The notes under the pieces are model-generated. The model was not told where the DNA came from and made no database searches. It saw only the letters and a program-made list of their open reading frames with translations. This document shows, piece by piece, positions 42,877 through 52,500 of a stretch of 64,000 nucleotides of DNA. The position numbers were made by a program, and so were the translations under genes. Source of the DNA: Agathobaculum sp. NTUH-O15-33 (GTDB lineage: Bacteria > Bacillota > Clostridia > Oscillospirales > Butyricicoccaceae); assembly GCF_033193315.1 (NCBI RefSeq), contig NZ_CP136187.1, positions 186,001-250,000 of the forward strand, read 5' to 3'. How positions within the stretch are numbered: the stretch's first letter is position 1; each line of letters starts with the position of its first letter.

Positions 42877-43899
42877 ATGATGAAAACAGTAAAGATTGGT
42901 TCGGTCGGTCTGGGTCGCCTGGGTTATGAGCACGCCTGCAACCTTGCCACACAGGTGCCGGGCTGCGAGCTCGCCGCAATTTGCGATGCCGATGAAAAGC
43001 GCGTAAAGGAAGTGGCCGAGGAGCTGGGCGTTGCGAATACTTATACCGATTTTGAAGAGATGTGCAAGAACCCGGAGCTGGACGCCGTCGCGATCGTCAC
43101 CCCCTCCTTCCTGCACACCCAGCAGATCGAGACCGCAATGAAGTACGGCAAGCATGTATTCTGCGAAAAGCCGCTCGGCACCGACGTAGCGCAGTGCAAG
43201 GATGCGGAGAAGGTTGTCGCCGCCCATCCCGACCTGATCTTCCAGCTCGGCTTCATGCGCCGCTTTGATAAGTCCTACGCGGACGCCAAGCGCCGTATCG
43301 ATAACGGCGACATCGGCAAGGTCGTGCTGGTTCGTTCCTACACGCAGGACCCCCGCTCCACGATCGAATCCACGCTTAAGTTCGCGCCGCACTCCGGCGG
43401 CCAGTATCTGGATATGTGCGTGCATGATATCGATCTGATCCGTTGGTTCACCGGCTCGGACATCAAGAACGTATGGGCGATCGGCAGCGTGTTCGAATTC
43501 GACCTTTACAAGGAACTGAACGACGCGGACAACGCCTGCGCCACCGTACAGTGCGATAACGGCGCAATGGGCTTTATGTTCACCAACCGCACCCACGCCG
43601 CCGGCTCCAACGTGGAGACCGAGATCATCGGCACCAAGGGCACGCTGCGCATTGCGAACGTCGGCGCGCAGAATCTGCTGAACATCGTCGACGAGCACGG
43701 CTCGCGCGAGGAGTACTACCCGGACTTCATGAGCCGCTGGCACGAGGCTTTCGTTGCCGAAATGACCGCGTTTGTCGGCCATGTCAAGAACGGCACCAAG
43801 CCCGCCGACCTGACCGTATACGACGGCACCGCCGTATCCGAAGCCGCCTACCGCTGCAAGGAATCCTTCGAGACCGGCAAGATGCTGCCGATCCGCTAA
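42877..43899 (+). CDS. Inositol 2-dehydrogenase-like Gfo/Idh/MocA oxidoreductase
   Basis: A 340-residue protein with Rossmann loop IGSVGLGRLGYEHACNLA, the catalytic motif VFCEKPLGTDVAQ, GFMRRFDKSYADAK and GGQYLDMCVHDIDLIRW, which contains the Asp and His of the active site. It resembles myo- or scyllo-inositol dehydrogenases (IolG/IolX) more than the Gfo/Idh gene at 9201 does. AAAGGAG precedes a double ATG, so the start may be 42877 or 42880. It is monocistronic. It could feed an inosose to the iolE/iolI products encoded 30 kb away. Confidence 0.85.
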   Translation: MMKTVKIGSVGLGRLGYEHACNLATQVPGCELAAICDADEKRVKEVAEELGVANTYTDFEEMCKNPELDAVAIVTPSFLHTQQIETAMKYGKHVFCEKPLGTDVAQCKDAEKVVAAHPDLIFQLGFMRRFDKSYADAKRRIDNGDIGKVVLVRSYTQDPRSTIESTLKFAPHSGGQYLDMCVHDIDLIRWFTGSDIKNVWAIGSVFEFDLYKELNDADNACATVQCDNGAMGFMFTNRTHAAGSNVETEIIGTKGTLRIANVGAQNLLNIVDEHGSREEYYPDFMSRWHEAFVAEMTAFVGHVKNGTKPADLTVYDGTAVSEAAYRCKESFETGKMLPIR

Positions 43900-43918
43900 A
43901 AACTGTCGATCACATGGG

Positions 43919-43950
43919 AAAGCGCCCGGAACTTCGGTTCCGGGCGCTTT
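43919..43950 (+). terminator. Terminator after the dehydrogenase
   Basis: A perfect 14-bp stem AAAGCGCCCGGAAC with a TTCG tetraloop and a T-rich tail. Confidence 0.92.
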
Positions 43951-43956
43951 TTCTTT

Positions 43957-44520
43957 TGGCGGCTCGCTTCGCTCGCCATAAAACGCGGCGGGCCGAGGCG
44001 TCCCGCCCTACATCCCAGCGGTTCGCACCGCCGCGAACAAGTGATTCCCACGTTCTCGGCGCGCCGAGAACGAAGCGTCAACCACTGTGGGCGCACCAAA
44101 CAGGCCGGTTCGGCCGAGCGGAGCAACCCATCCACTGAATCCCTAGGCACCCGGTATGGCACGCAGCAACTCGCATGCAAAACAAAAAGGCGGCTTGCGC
44201 CGCCCCATACAAGAGTAAGGGAAAAGAATGGAGGTCAAGGGGGAAGGAAAAACCGGATGGTTGTTCCTTCCCCTTTGCCCCCGCGCCGGGCGGCGCGACG
44301 TTCCTTCGCGGCTGCTGCCGCGCATGATATTGCGAGCGTAGCGAGCCTCCAAAGAAACGTGCGTTCGCGCAATGTCAGCCGCTTCTGGTAAGGGGAAAAC
44401 ACGCACCTCTCGTAGGGCCGAGTGACCCCACTCGGCCGTCCGCGGCGTGAGGGAACGCAACCGTAGGCGGCTCGCTTCGCCCGCGATGAAATGCGCGGCG
44501 GATGCCGCATTTGTCACGGA
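43957..44520. repeat. Repeat-rich gene-free region
   Basis: GGCGGCTCGCTTCGC then CGCxATxAAA occurs at about 43957 and about 44466. A CGTTCTCGGCGCGCCGAGAACG palindrome lies at about 44060, short hairpins such as GGCGGCTTGCGCC at about 44190, and GTAGGGC-type arms at about 44000 and 44414 that match the repeat at 16338. Together they look like a cluster of intergenic palindromes. No credible gene lies in 43900-44630. Confidence 0.6.
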
Positions 44521-44630
44521 CAGTTAAAAATAAATTTTCCTTTGGAATGTATGCATTCCACGATTTACAGGTCGCTTGGTGTAGAATAGTAGTGCATTAC
44601 ATAGTGATACAATATAAGGAGGAAAAATCG

Positions 44631-44870
44631 ATGGATTCCAAAGAAAAAGCGATTGAAAAGATCCTTGAAAAAATGAGAACTTTGCCTGAATGGATGCAGA
44701 AAGGAGTTTATTGGCTGATCGATAACATTGATCTGGCGGATGAAATGTGTAAGGGGGAAAAGCTATCGCAGGCGCAGATCGAGGAATACATCCAAACGGC
44801 GAAGGAACGGCGGGACTGTGTTCTATGGATCTTGACTCTGTATAAACAGCAAACAGACAAGGAAAAATAA
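44631..44870 (+). CDS. Small hypothetical protein (79 aa)
   Basis: I do not recognise this protein. The ATG at 44631 has a perfect AAGGAGG ten bases upstream, which favours it over an upstream extension. It is charged and helical (KEKAIEKILEKMRTLPEW), with a central amphipathic YWLIDNIDLADEM and a hydrophobic CVLWILTLY near the C-terminus. It has no signal peptide. A terminator follows closely, so it is a monocistronic gene. Confidence 0.7.
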   Translation: MDSKEKAIEKILEKMRTLPEWMQKGVYWLIDNIDLADEMCKGEKLSQAQIEEYIQTAKERRDCVLWILTLYKQQTDKEK

Positions 44871-44873
44871 AGC

Positions 44874-44907
44874 AAAACAGCCCGCTGCAAACGCAGCGGG
44901 CTGTTTT
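44874..44907. terminator. Bidirectional terminator
   Basis: A perfect 15-bp stem AAAACAGCCCGCTGC with its complement and an AAAC loop, between convergent small genes. Confidence 0.92.
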
Positions 44908-44928
44908 GCGGGCGAAGAGGGGGAAACT

Positions 44929-45111
44929 TTAGCCGATCATCTGGTTCACGTTCTTAGCCGCGTGCTGCATGGCGTGCTCGGCCTTGTGGGCCGTGTGCTG
45001 AACGCTGCGTCGGATCGAGGGGTTGAGCATCGCGCCTGCCGCTACCATCGAAACGACCGCGCCTGCCACCGCGCCGGTGGCAATGCCGGAAATAAAGGGA
45101 GAAACTCGCAT
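44929..45111 (-). CDS. Small membrane protein (60 aa)
   Basis: From the ATG at 45111 (AAAGGCGG upstream), the product has one Gly/Ala-rich transmembrane helix (ISGIATGAVAGAVVSMVAAG) followed by a basic, His-rich amphipathic tail (HTAHKAEHAMQHAAKN). The pattern resembles YtxH-like small membrane proteins, but no firm family can be named. The frame extends upstream to 45240 without a ribosome site. Confidence 0.65.
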   Translation of the reverse strand: MRVSPFISGIATGAVAGAVVSMVAAGAMLNPSIRRSVQHTAHKAEHAMQHAAKNVNQMIG

Positions 45112-45267
45112 ATTCGTCTGCCGCCTTTCAAAAAATAGATTCACTTGGTGCTGCATATTCAGTTTGCCCGAATCGGCTGAGAATTTACGCGCCGCGGCGG
45201 AAGAACAAAAATTGCATAAACGGAGTGGAAAAATTAACAAAAAATGATCGCTTCACGGCATGGGGAA

Positions 45268-45292
45268 AGCCCGGCTGTGCAGCAGCCGGGCT
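45268..45292 (-). terminator. Possible terminator after the 79-aa minus-strand gene
   Basis: A perfect 10-bp stem AGCCCGGCTG with a five-base loop. The minus-strand tail is short (TTTCCCC). Confidence 0.5.
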
Positions 45293-45324
45293 CCCTTATG
45301 ATGAAAATATGGATGGGATCGAAT

Positions 45325-45564
45325 TTAATAATCGCCAAGGGAAAAACAGACGACGCTCAAATAATCGCTGACGCCCGGCACATCCAGACAAAGGCGCAAA
45401 TACCGCTTATTTTCAAAAAACTGCCGCTGTAAGCTTTGCTGTAAATCAAATTGCTTGTTGATATCCTTTTTGCTGCCGTCCGGACACACAAGATAGACGG
45501 CGCCGGTGCAGCGGTCCACTGTTTGGAAAAAGCCCTTCAAATTGAAAATACTCAGATGAAACAT
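45325..45564 (-). CDS. Conserved-looking small protein (79 aa)
   Basis: The ATG at 45564 has GGAGGTG four to ten bases upstream. The product begins FHLSIFNLKGFFQTVDRCTG and AVYLVCPDGSKKDINKQF, suggesting a compact alpha/beta fold, and ends in SVVCFSLGDY. Proteins of this form, sometimes misnamed polyA polymerase, occur in Firmicutes; the function is unknown. It follows the terminator of the AraC gene directly. Confidence 0.65.
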   Translation of the reverse strand: MFHLSIFNLKGFFQTVDRCTGAVYLVCPDGSKKDINKQFDLQQSLQRQFFENKRYLRLCLDVPGVSDYLSVVCFSLGDY

Positions 45565-45586
45565 AGCGCACCTCCGTTCCATAAAA

Positions 45587-45610
45587 AAGCGGCCACCCTA
45601 AGGTGACCGC
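45587..45610 (-). terminator. Terminator after the minus-strand AraC gene
   Basis: On the minus strand GCGGTCACC-TTAG-GGTGGCCGC is followed by six T. The next gene's ATG lies only 23 bases beyond. Confidence 0.8.
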
Positions 45611-45686
45611 GTCTGGCAGCGTATCGTCGATTGCCCTATCACCTTTGTTGATATCAGTATAGTGCAATCTTTTCTTTAAAAATATA

Positions 45687-46610
45687 TTATTCCTGCCCAG
45701 TAATATCGTAATCCTGCCATTTGCGCCGATATTCCAGCGGCGTACAGCCAATGCTTTCGCGGAAGGTCTTGCCAAAATAGCTGCTGCTGCCAAGGCCGCA
45801 GGCGTGGCAGATCGCGGTGATCGATTCCCGGCTCCTTGCCAGCATGTGACACGCCTTTTGCAGGCGGTAGCTTTTCAGGTATTCCGCGGGCGTCATATGC
45901 AGGTACTGCTGAAAGGCGCGGAAACACTCGCGTTCGCTGACAAAGGCCGAGGCGGCGATTTGCGCAATGGGTAGTTTTTCTGAAAAATGCTCATGGATAT
46001 AGATCATCATCACGCGCAGCTTTTCGTTGGTTTTATCATATTTCCCTTTTTCTTGGAGCAAAGGCTGCGCGAGCTCCAGCAACCGGCACCAGATTTCTGA
46101 TAACGCCGCGCGCAGCTTGATCTCATAAGTGGGCTCCTCCGGTGCGATATCGAATGAATCTAGGATCATCTGGATCGTGCGCGCCTGTGCGGGGTCGTCC
46201 GCGGACAGGCGGATCAGTTCGACTTGCTGGGCGGTGATCAGCGGCGTGACAAATTTCTGCTCGATCCGGCAGCCCTGCTGACCGCCGATCAGCGAGGGAT
46301 CAAAAATATGCAAGAGCTGAATGGTTTCATCCGGTCCGTCCTGCGGTCTGGTGGTATGGAGCACGTTGGAATTGAGAATGCCGCCCGAACCGGTGGGGAA
46401 CACGGTCTTCCCTTTGGGCGTGAAGTATTCCACTGTGCCGCTTTTTACGTAGAACAGTTCGACCTCCTTGTGCCAATGCCAAGGCACGACTCGGCCAATG
46501 TACTTGTCCAGTTCGCAGTAGGAGGCGATATAGGGGAATTCCGCCGTGCGGCCCGGCAGATACTCTTCCTTATTTGCGTTTTTATATTGCAGGCTGTGTA
46601 CGCTTTTCAA
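45687..46610 (-). CDS. AraC-family regulator with cupin sensor
   Basis: A 307-residue protein from a TTG start with AGGAGGG upstream. The N-terminal cupin (VVPWHWHKEVELFYVKSG, then FPTGSGGILNSNVLHTT) precedes a helical linker and an AraC DNA-binding domain (KLPIAQIAASAFVSERECF, then SITAICHACGLGSSSYFGKT). The class often controls sugar or glycoside genes, but no target lies next to it. It has its own promoter and terminator. Confidence 0.9.
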   Translation of the reverse strand: MKSVHSLQYKNANKEEYLPGRTAEFPYIASYCELDKYIGRVVPWHWHKEVELFYVKSGTVEYFTPKGKTVFPTGSGGILNSNVLHTTRPQDGPDETIQLLHIFDPSLIGGQQGCRIEQKFVTPLITAQQVELIRLSADDPAQARTIQMILDSFDIAPEEPTYEIKLRAALSEIWCRLLELAQPLLQEKGKYDKTNEKLRVMMIYIHEHFSEKLPIAQIAASAFVSERECFRAFQQYLHMTPAEYLKSYRLQKACHMLARSRESITAICHACGLGSSSYFGKTFRESIGCTPLEYRRKWQDYDITGQE

Positions 46611-46645
46611 AGTGCGCCCTCCTAACCGTGTGTTAACTTATATTC

Positions 46646-46674
46646 AGTATAGTCTATTTCTCCTTGCGGGACAA
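46646..46674 (-). promoter_or_regulatory. Promoter of the AraC regulator
   Basis: On the minus strand TTGTCC (46669-46674) and TATACT (46646-46651) with a 17-base spacer. Confidence 0.72.
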
Positions 46675-46775
46675 TAGGATTGCATATACAGTGTTTAGAA
46701 ACCCGTCCTGCGGACTTGTCGGTGTATTTCACTATTTCTGGCACAAAAAACAAGATTGTTTTGTCGTTTCGGCTG

Positions 46776-46804
46776 TTTACAAAATCGCCCGCATAGGATA
46801 TAAT
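46776..46804 (+). promoter_or_regulatory. pyr operon promoter
   Basis: TTTACA (46776-46781) and a perfect TATAAT (46799-46804) with a 17-base spacer. Confidence 0.82.
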
Positions 46805-46810
46805 AACGAT

Positions 46811-46937
46811 AACAATCCGCCTTTAAGGTGCAACCCGCGAGTTCGCCAAGGCAGAAAATCAGTGCGCGCCCGGTCTCTCTACAAAGGGATAGCTGGCGTT
46901 TTTGTGCGGCTTTCTGCTATTGGCAGAAAGCTTTTTT
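46811..46937 (+). promoter_or_regulatory. pyr leader with attenuator hairpin
   Basis: The leader ends in a clear intrinsic terminator, GCTTTCTGC (46909-46917) with GCAGAAAGC (46923-46931), and six T before pyrR. An upstream GTGCAACCCGCGAGTTC segment only loosely resembles the PyrR loop consensus. Transcription attenuation by PyrR is the expected control for a pyrR-first operon. Confidence 0.7.
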
Positions 46938-46962
46938 GCATTTTTAGGAAAGGGGGCGCAGC

Positions 46963-47484
46963 ATGCCCGAACAAAAAGCTGTCATTATGGATGCCGACGG
47001 TGTGCGCCGGGCGCTCACACGCATTGCCTACGAGATCGTGGAGAAAAATCGCGGCACGGAAGGCGTGCTGCTCGCCGGCGTGCGCACGCGGGGCGTTTAT
47101 CTGGCCCGCCGTATCGCCGACAAGCTGCGCGAGGTAGAGGGCGCCGCACCGCCCGTGATCGAGCTGGACGTGACCCCGTGGCGGGACGACAAGCCCCGCC
47201 GCGACCTGCCCCTGCCCGAGCCGGACCGCCGGGTCGAGAACGCGACCGTCATCATCGTGGACGATGTGCTCTATACGGGCCGCACGGTGCGCGCCGCGAT
47301 CGAGGCCGTGTCCTATCTGGGCCGCGCGGGCCGCATCCAGCTCGCCGTATTGATCGATAGGGGACACCGCGAAATCCCCATCCGGCCCGACTATATCGGC
47401 AAAAACCTGCCCACGGCCAAGGAAGAACGCGTCCGCGTGCGCGTCACCGAGGTCGATGGGGAGGATATCGTCACCATTCTGTAA
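46963..47484 (+). CDS. pyrR: Bifunctional pyr operon regulator/uracil phosphoribosyltransferase
   Basis: A 173-residue PRTase-fold protein with the PRPP loop [19 protein letters not shown], plus [17 protein letters not shown] and the PyrR block LPLPEPDRR. In Firmicutes it binds pyr mRNA leaders when UMP is high and promotes termination. GGAAAGGGGG precedes the start. It is first in pyrR-pyrF-carA-carB, just after an attenuator hairpin. Confidence 0.94.
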   Translation: MPEQKAVIMDADGVRRALTRIAYEIVEKNRGTEGVLLAGVRTRGVYLARRIADKLREVEGAAPPVIELDVTPWRDDKPRRDLPLPEPDRRVENATVIIVDDVLYTGRTVRAAIEAVSYLGRAGRIQLAVLIDRGHREIPIRPDYIGKNLPTAKEERVRVRVTEVDGEDIVTIL

Positions 47485-47516
47485 GCCTATCAACCGCTGG
47501 AAAAGGAGTGCAGCAC

Positions 47517-48434
47517 ATGTCTATTGAAACTTTGGTAGAGAAGATCAAAGAAAAAGGCAACCCCACCGTCGCCGGGCTGGACGCCCGTCTCGAGTACATC
47601 CCGCCGCATATCTCGAGCCGCAATATGATGCTGCACGGCGAGACCCTGCGCGCCGCCGCCGAAAGCGTCGTCGCTTTTAACTGCGGCCTGATCGACGCGC
47701 TGTGCGACATCGTTCCCGCCGTCAAGCCGCAGGCCGCTTATTATGAGCTGCTCGGCTCCTACGGCGCGATGGCGCTGAAGGAGACCATCGACTACGCGCA
47801 CGCCAAGGGCATGTACGTGATCGGCGATATCAAGCGAAACGATATCGGCGCGACGGCCACGGCCTACGCCGAAGCTTATTTGGGCAAGACCCGCGTGGGC
47901 GATACCGAGATCGCGCCGTACGGCTGCGATTCGGCCACGGTAAACGGCTACCTCGGCACGGACGGCATCGAGCCGTTCCTCAAGGAGTGCCGCGAGCGGG
48001 AAAAGAGCCTGTTCATTCTGGTCAAGACCTCGAACCCTTCCTCCGGCGAGCTGCAAAACCGCGATATGGAGGGCAGGCCGCTTTACGCGCGCATGGCTGA
48101 AATGGTGGCCAAGTGGGGCGAAGGTTTGGTTGCCCCCTGCGGTTACAGCCAGATCGGCGCGGTGGTCGGCGCGACCTACCCGGAGGAGCAGAAGATCGTT
48201 CGCGAAACGCTGCCCAAGAGCTATTTCCTCGTGCCGGGCTACGGCGCGCAGGGCGCGACCGCGAAGGACATTGCAAACGCCTTTAACGACGACGGCCTAG
48301 GCGCGATCGTCAATTCGTCGCGCGGCATCATGTGCGCGTGGAAAAAGACCGGAAACGGCGGCGACGATTACAAGGAAGCCGCCCGCGCCGAAGCGATCCG
48401 CATGCGCGATGAGATCGTCGCGGCAATCAAGTAA
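47517..48434 (+). CDS. pyrF: Orotidine-5'-phosphate decarboxylase (long type)
   Basis: A 305-residue enzyme making UMP. The ATG at 47517 follows AAGGAG by eight bases. It carries the catalytic Asp-Lys-Asp array in YVIGDIKRNDIGATA and the later phosphate-binding VPGYGAQGATAKD, typical of the longer PyrF subfamily of about 300 residues rather than the 230-residue one. It lies 32 bases after pyrR. Confidence 0.94.
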   Translation: MSIETLVEKIKEKGNPTVAGLDARLEYIPPHISSRNMMLHGETLRAAAESVVAFNCGLIDALCDIVPAVKPQAAYYELLGSYGAMALKETIDYAHAKGMYVIGDIKRNDIGATATAYAEAYLGKTRVGDTEIAPYGCDSATVNGYLGTDGIEPFLKECREREKSLFILVKTSNPSSGELQNRDMEGRPLYARMAEMVAKWGEGLVAPCGYSQIGAVVGATYPEEQKIVRETLPKSYFLVPGYGAQGATAKDIANAFNDDGLGAIVNSSRGIMCAWKKTGNGGDDYKEAARAEAIRMRDEIVAAIK

Positions 48435-48498
48435 ATTCCCATTTGCCTCTTTTTGTGGGGATGGCAGGAATCAGATAAAAAATAGGAGTGATTAGCAC

Positions 48499-49596
48499 TT
48501 GAAAAAAGCGTTTTTACTGCTTGCCGACGGCACTTTGCTGGAAGGCACGAGCGTCGGTTACGAAGGCCAAAGCATTGGCGAGGTCGTATTCAACACCGGC
48601 ATGGCGGGCTATCAGGAGGTTCTGACCGATCCTTCCTATTACGGCCAGATCGTCACCATGACCTATCCGATGATCGGCAACTACGGCATCAATTTTGAAG
48701 ACTATGAATCCCGCAAAAGCTGGGTCTCCGGTTTTATCATGCGCGAGATCGCGGAGTATCCGTCCAACTGGCGCTGCAAGATGACGCTGGACGAATACCT
48801 AAAGGAGCAGAAGGTCGTCGGCCTGCAGGGCATCGATACCCGGCGGCTGACCCGCCTGCTGCGTTCGAGCGGCGTGATGAACGGCATCATCTACACGGAG
48901 GGCTTTGAGCCCTCCGAGCAGACGATCGCCGAAATGAAAGCCTATGTGGTAAAGGACGCGGTAAAAGCCGTCACCTGCGAGGATTCGACCGTTTACCCGG
49001 CCGAGGGCGAAACCAAGTACCGCATCGCCCTGTATGACTACGGCGTAAAGTATAACATCGAGCGCGAGCTGCAAAAGCGCGGCTGCGAAGTGACCACCAT
49101 CCCGGCGCTCACCCCGGCGGAAGAGCTGGTCAAACAGGGCTTTGACGCGGTCATGCTCTCGAACGGCCCCGGCGACCCGGCGGAGAACGTTGATGTTGTC
49201 GAAAACCTTCGCCATCTGCTCGAAACCGGCCTGCCTGTTTTCGGCATCTGTCTGGGCCACCAGCTGTTGGCGCTCGCCATCGGCGCGAAGACGGAAAAGC
49301 TCAAGTACGGCCACCGCGGCGTCAACCATCCGGTAAAGGATATCGACCGCGACCGCACCTATATCACCTCGCAGAACCACGGCTACGCGGTCGTGGGTGA
49401 ATCGGTCGACCCGGCGGTCGCCCGCGTGCGCTACGTCAACCTGAACGACGGCACGGTGGAAGGCATCGAGCATGTCGGCCGTCCGGTCTTCACCGTACAG
49501 TACCACCCCGAGGTATGCCCCGGGCCGATGGACACGAGCTATCTGTTCGATCTGTTCATCGAAAACATCGATCAAGCGAAAGGGGGCTGCCGCTAA
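48499..49596 (+). CDS. carA: Carbamoyl-phosphate synthase small subunit
   Basis: A 365-residue class I glutamine amidotransferase that supplies ammonia to CarB. It starts at a TTG with AGGAG upstream. The N-terminal domain has FNTGMAGYQEVLTDPSY. The amidotransferase domain has the nucleophilic Cys in PVFGICLGHQLLALAIG and His/Glu in VQYHPEVCPGP. The stop overlaps the carB start (TAATG). Confidence 0.96.
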   Translation: MKKAFLLLADGTLLEGTSVGYEGQSIGEVVFNTGMAGYQEVLTDPSYYGQIVTMTYPMIGNYGINFEDYESRKSWVSGFIMREIAEYPSNWRCKMTLDEYLKEQKVVGLQGIDTRRLTRLLRSSGVMNGIIYTEGFEPSEQTIAEMKAYVVKDAVKAVTCEDSTVYPAEGETKYRIALYDYGVKYNIERELQKRGCEVTTIPALTPAEELVKQGFDAVMLSNGPGDPAENVDVVENLRHLLETGLPVFGICLGHQLLALAIGAKTEKLKYGHRGVNHPVKDIDRDRTYITSQNHGYAVVGESVDPAVARVRYVNLNDGTVEGIEHVGRPVFTVQYHPEVCPGPMDTSYLFDLFIENIDQAKGGCR

Positions 49597-52500
49597 TGCC
49601 GCTGCGCAAGGATATTCATAAGGTAATGGTGCTGGGCTCCGGCCCGATCGTCATCGGTCAGGCGGCCGAGTTCGACTACGCGGGCACGCAGGCCTGCCGC
49701 GCGCTGCGCGAGGAAGGGCTGGAGGTCGTGCTCGTCAACTCCAACCCCGCAACCATCATGACCGACAAAGCCATGGCGGACAAGGTCTATATCGAACCCA
49801 TGACCGTGGAAGCCGTGCAGGAGATCATCAAGAAGGAACGGCCGGACAGCCTGCTGCCCAATCTGGGCGGACAGACCGGTCTGAACCTTGCGATGGAGCT
49901 GTGCGAAAGCGGCTTCCTCGATAAAATGAACGTCAAGCTTTTGGGCGCCAAGCCGGATACCATCGCCAAGGCCGAGGACCGCCAGCTGTTCAAGGATACG
50001 ATGGAGAAGATCGGCGAGCCGTGCATCGCCTCCAAGGTTGTGCACACGGTCGAGGACGCGGTGGATTTCACGCGCGAGATCGGCCTGCCCGTTATCATCC
50101 GCCCGGCGTATACGCTCGGCGGCACGGGCGGCGGCATCGCTTATAGCTGGGAGCAGCTGCGCGAGATCGCCGCGTCCGGCATCATGTATTCGCGTGTGGA
50201 CGAAATTCTGGTCGAAAAGTGCATCTCCGGCTGGAAGGAAATCGAGTACGAGGTCATGCGCGACGCCAAGGGCAACGCCATTACCATTTGTAATATGGAA
50301 AACGTCGACCCGGTCGGCGTGCACACCGGCGACTCGGTCGTCGTCGCGCCCAGCCAGACGCTGTGTGACAAGGAATACCAGATGTTGCGCACCTCCGCGC
50401 TCAACATCATTACGGAGTTGGGCATCGAGGGCGGCTGCAACGTGCAGTACGCGCTGAACCCGGAATCGTTCGAGTACGCTGTGATCGAGGTCAATCCCCG
50501 CGTATCCCGTTCGTCCGCGCTCGCGTCCAAGGCCACCGGGTACCCGATCGCCAAGGTGACCGCCAAGATCGCGATCGGCTACGGTCTGGACGAGATCATG
50601 AACGCCGTTACCGGCAAGACCAAGGCCTGCTTCGAGCCGACGATCGACTATTGCGTGGTCAAGTTCCCGCGCTGGCCGTTTGATAAATTCGTTTACGCGG
50701 ACAATACGCTCGGCACGCAGATGAAGGCCACCGGCGAGGTCATGGCGATCGACAATTCGTTCGAGGGCGCGATGATGAAGGCCGTGCGCGGCTGCGAGAT
50801 CAAGATGAACAGCATGATCATGCCCCATCTGCGCGCGAAGAGCGACGCGGAGATTGAAAAGGGCGTCGCCACCACGGACGACCAGCGCCTGTTCCACATC
50901 TGCGAGGCGTTCCGCCGCGGCATTCTGTCCATCGAGGACGTGCACCGCATCACCACGATCGACACATGGTTCCTGCACAAGTTCTGGAACATCGTCGAAA
51001 TGGAAAAGGCGATCGCCGCTGCCGATACGATCGATTCCGCGCTTTATCTGCGCGCCAAGAAGATGGGCTTCCTCGATAAGACGATCGAAGAGCTTTCCGG
51101 TAAGGATATTTCGGCTGTCAAGCGCCTGCCCGTTTACAAAACGGTAGACACCTGCGCCGCCGAGTTCGAGGCCGAGACCCCCTACTATTACTCCACCTAT
51201 GATGAGGAGACCGAGGTAAAGCCCGCCACGGGCAAGAAAAAGGTGCTGGTTCTCGGCTCCGGCCCGATCCGTATCGGTCAGGGCATCGAATTTGACTACT
51301 GCTCGGTGCACGCGGTGTGGGCGCTGAAGGCGCTTGGCTGCGAGACCGTCATCATCAATAATAACCCGGAAACCGTATCCACCGACTTTGACACGGCCGA
51401 CCGCCTGTATTTCGAGCCCCTGACGCCGGAGGACGTTACCGGCGTGGTGAACGCGGAAAAGCCGGATTACGCGATCGTGCAGTTCGGCGGACAGACGGCC
51501 ATCAACCTTGCGGCGCATATCGAATCGCTCGGCGTACCGATCCTCGGCACGCCCGCGTGGTCGATCGATGCGGCGGAGGACCGTGAGAAGTTCGACGTGA
51601 TCCTCGAAAACTGCGGCATCCCGCGCCCGGCGGGTCATACCGTCATGACCGAGGAAGAAGCGGTAAAGGCCGCGGATGAGCTGGGCTATCCGGTACTCGT
51701 CCGTCCCTCCTACGTGCTCGGCGGACAGGGCATGGAAATCGCGTACAAGGAAGAGGACGTGCGCGAATTCATGCAGGTCATCACCCGCAACAAGGTGGAA
51801 AATCCGGTGCTGGTCGATAAGTACATGATGGGCCGCGAGATCGAGGTCGACGCCATCTGCGACGGCGATGAGATCCTCATCCCCGGCATCATGGAGCATA
51901 TGGAGCGCGCGGGCGTTCACTCGGGCGACTCGATCTCCGTTTATCCGTCCATCACCATAGAGCCCAAGCATAAGGAGACCATTATCCGCTATACCGAGGC
52001 GCTGGCCAAGTCGCTCGCGGTACTCGGTCTGGTCAATATCCAGTTCGTTCTGTATAACGACGAGGTCTACGTGATCGAGGTCAACCCGCGTTCCTCTCGT
52101 ACCGTGCCGTATATCTCGAAGGTGACGGGCGTGCCCATGGTAGACCTTGCGACGCGCTGCATGTTCGGCGAAAAGCTGAAGGACATGGGCTGCGGCACCG
52201 GCCTGCACCCGGAAAGCGACCACTACGCCGTTAAGGTGCCGGTGTTCTCCTTCCAGAAGCTGCGCGATCTCGATACCCAGCTTGGGCCGGAAATGAAATC
52301 CACCGGCGAGGTGCTGGGCGTATCCACCTCGTTCCGCGAGGCGTTGCTCAAGGGCCTGATCGGCGCGAGCTTCCAGATGAAGAAGAAGGGCGCCGTGCTG
52401 ATCTCGGTGCGCGATTCGGACAAGCAGGAAGCCATCCGCATCGGCGAACGTTTTGAAGCCCTTGGCTTTGAGATCTACGCGACGAGCGGCACCGCCAACG

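Noticed and set aside
46811..46908. A confident PyrR-binding hairpin in the pyr leader
   Set aside because: Only a loose match to the loop consensus was found, so only the attenuator hairpin is claimed.
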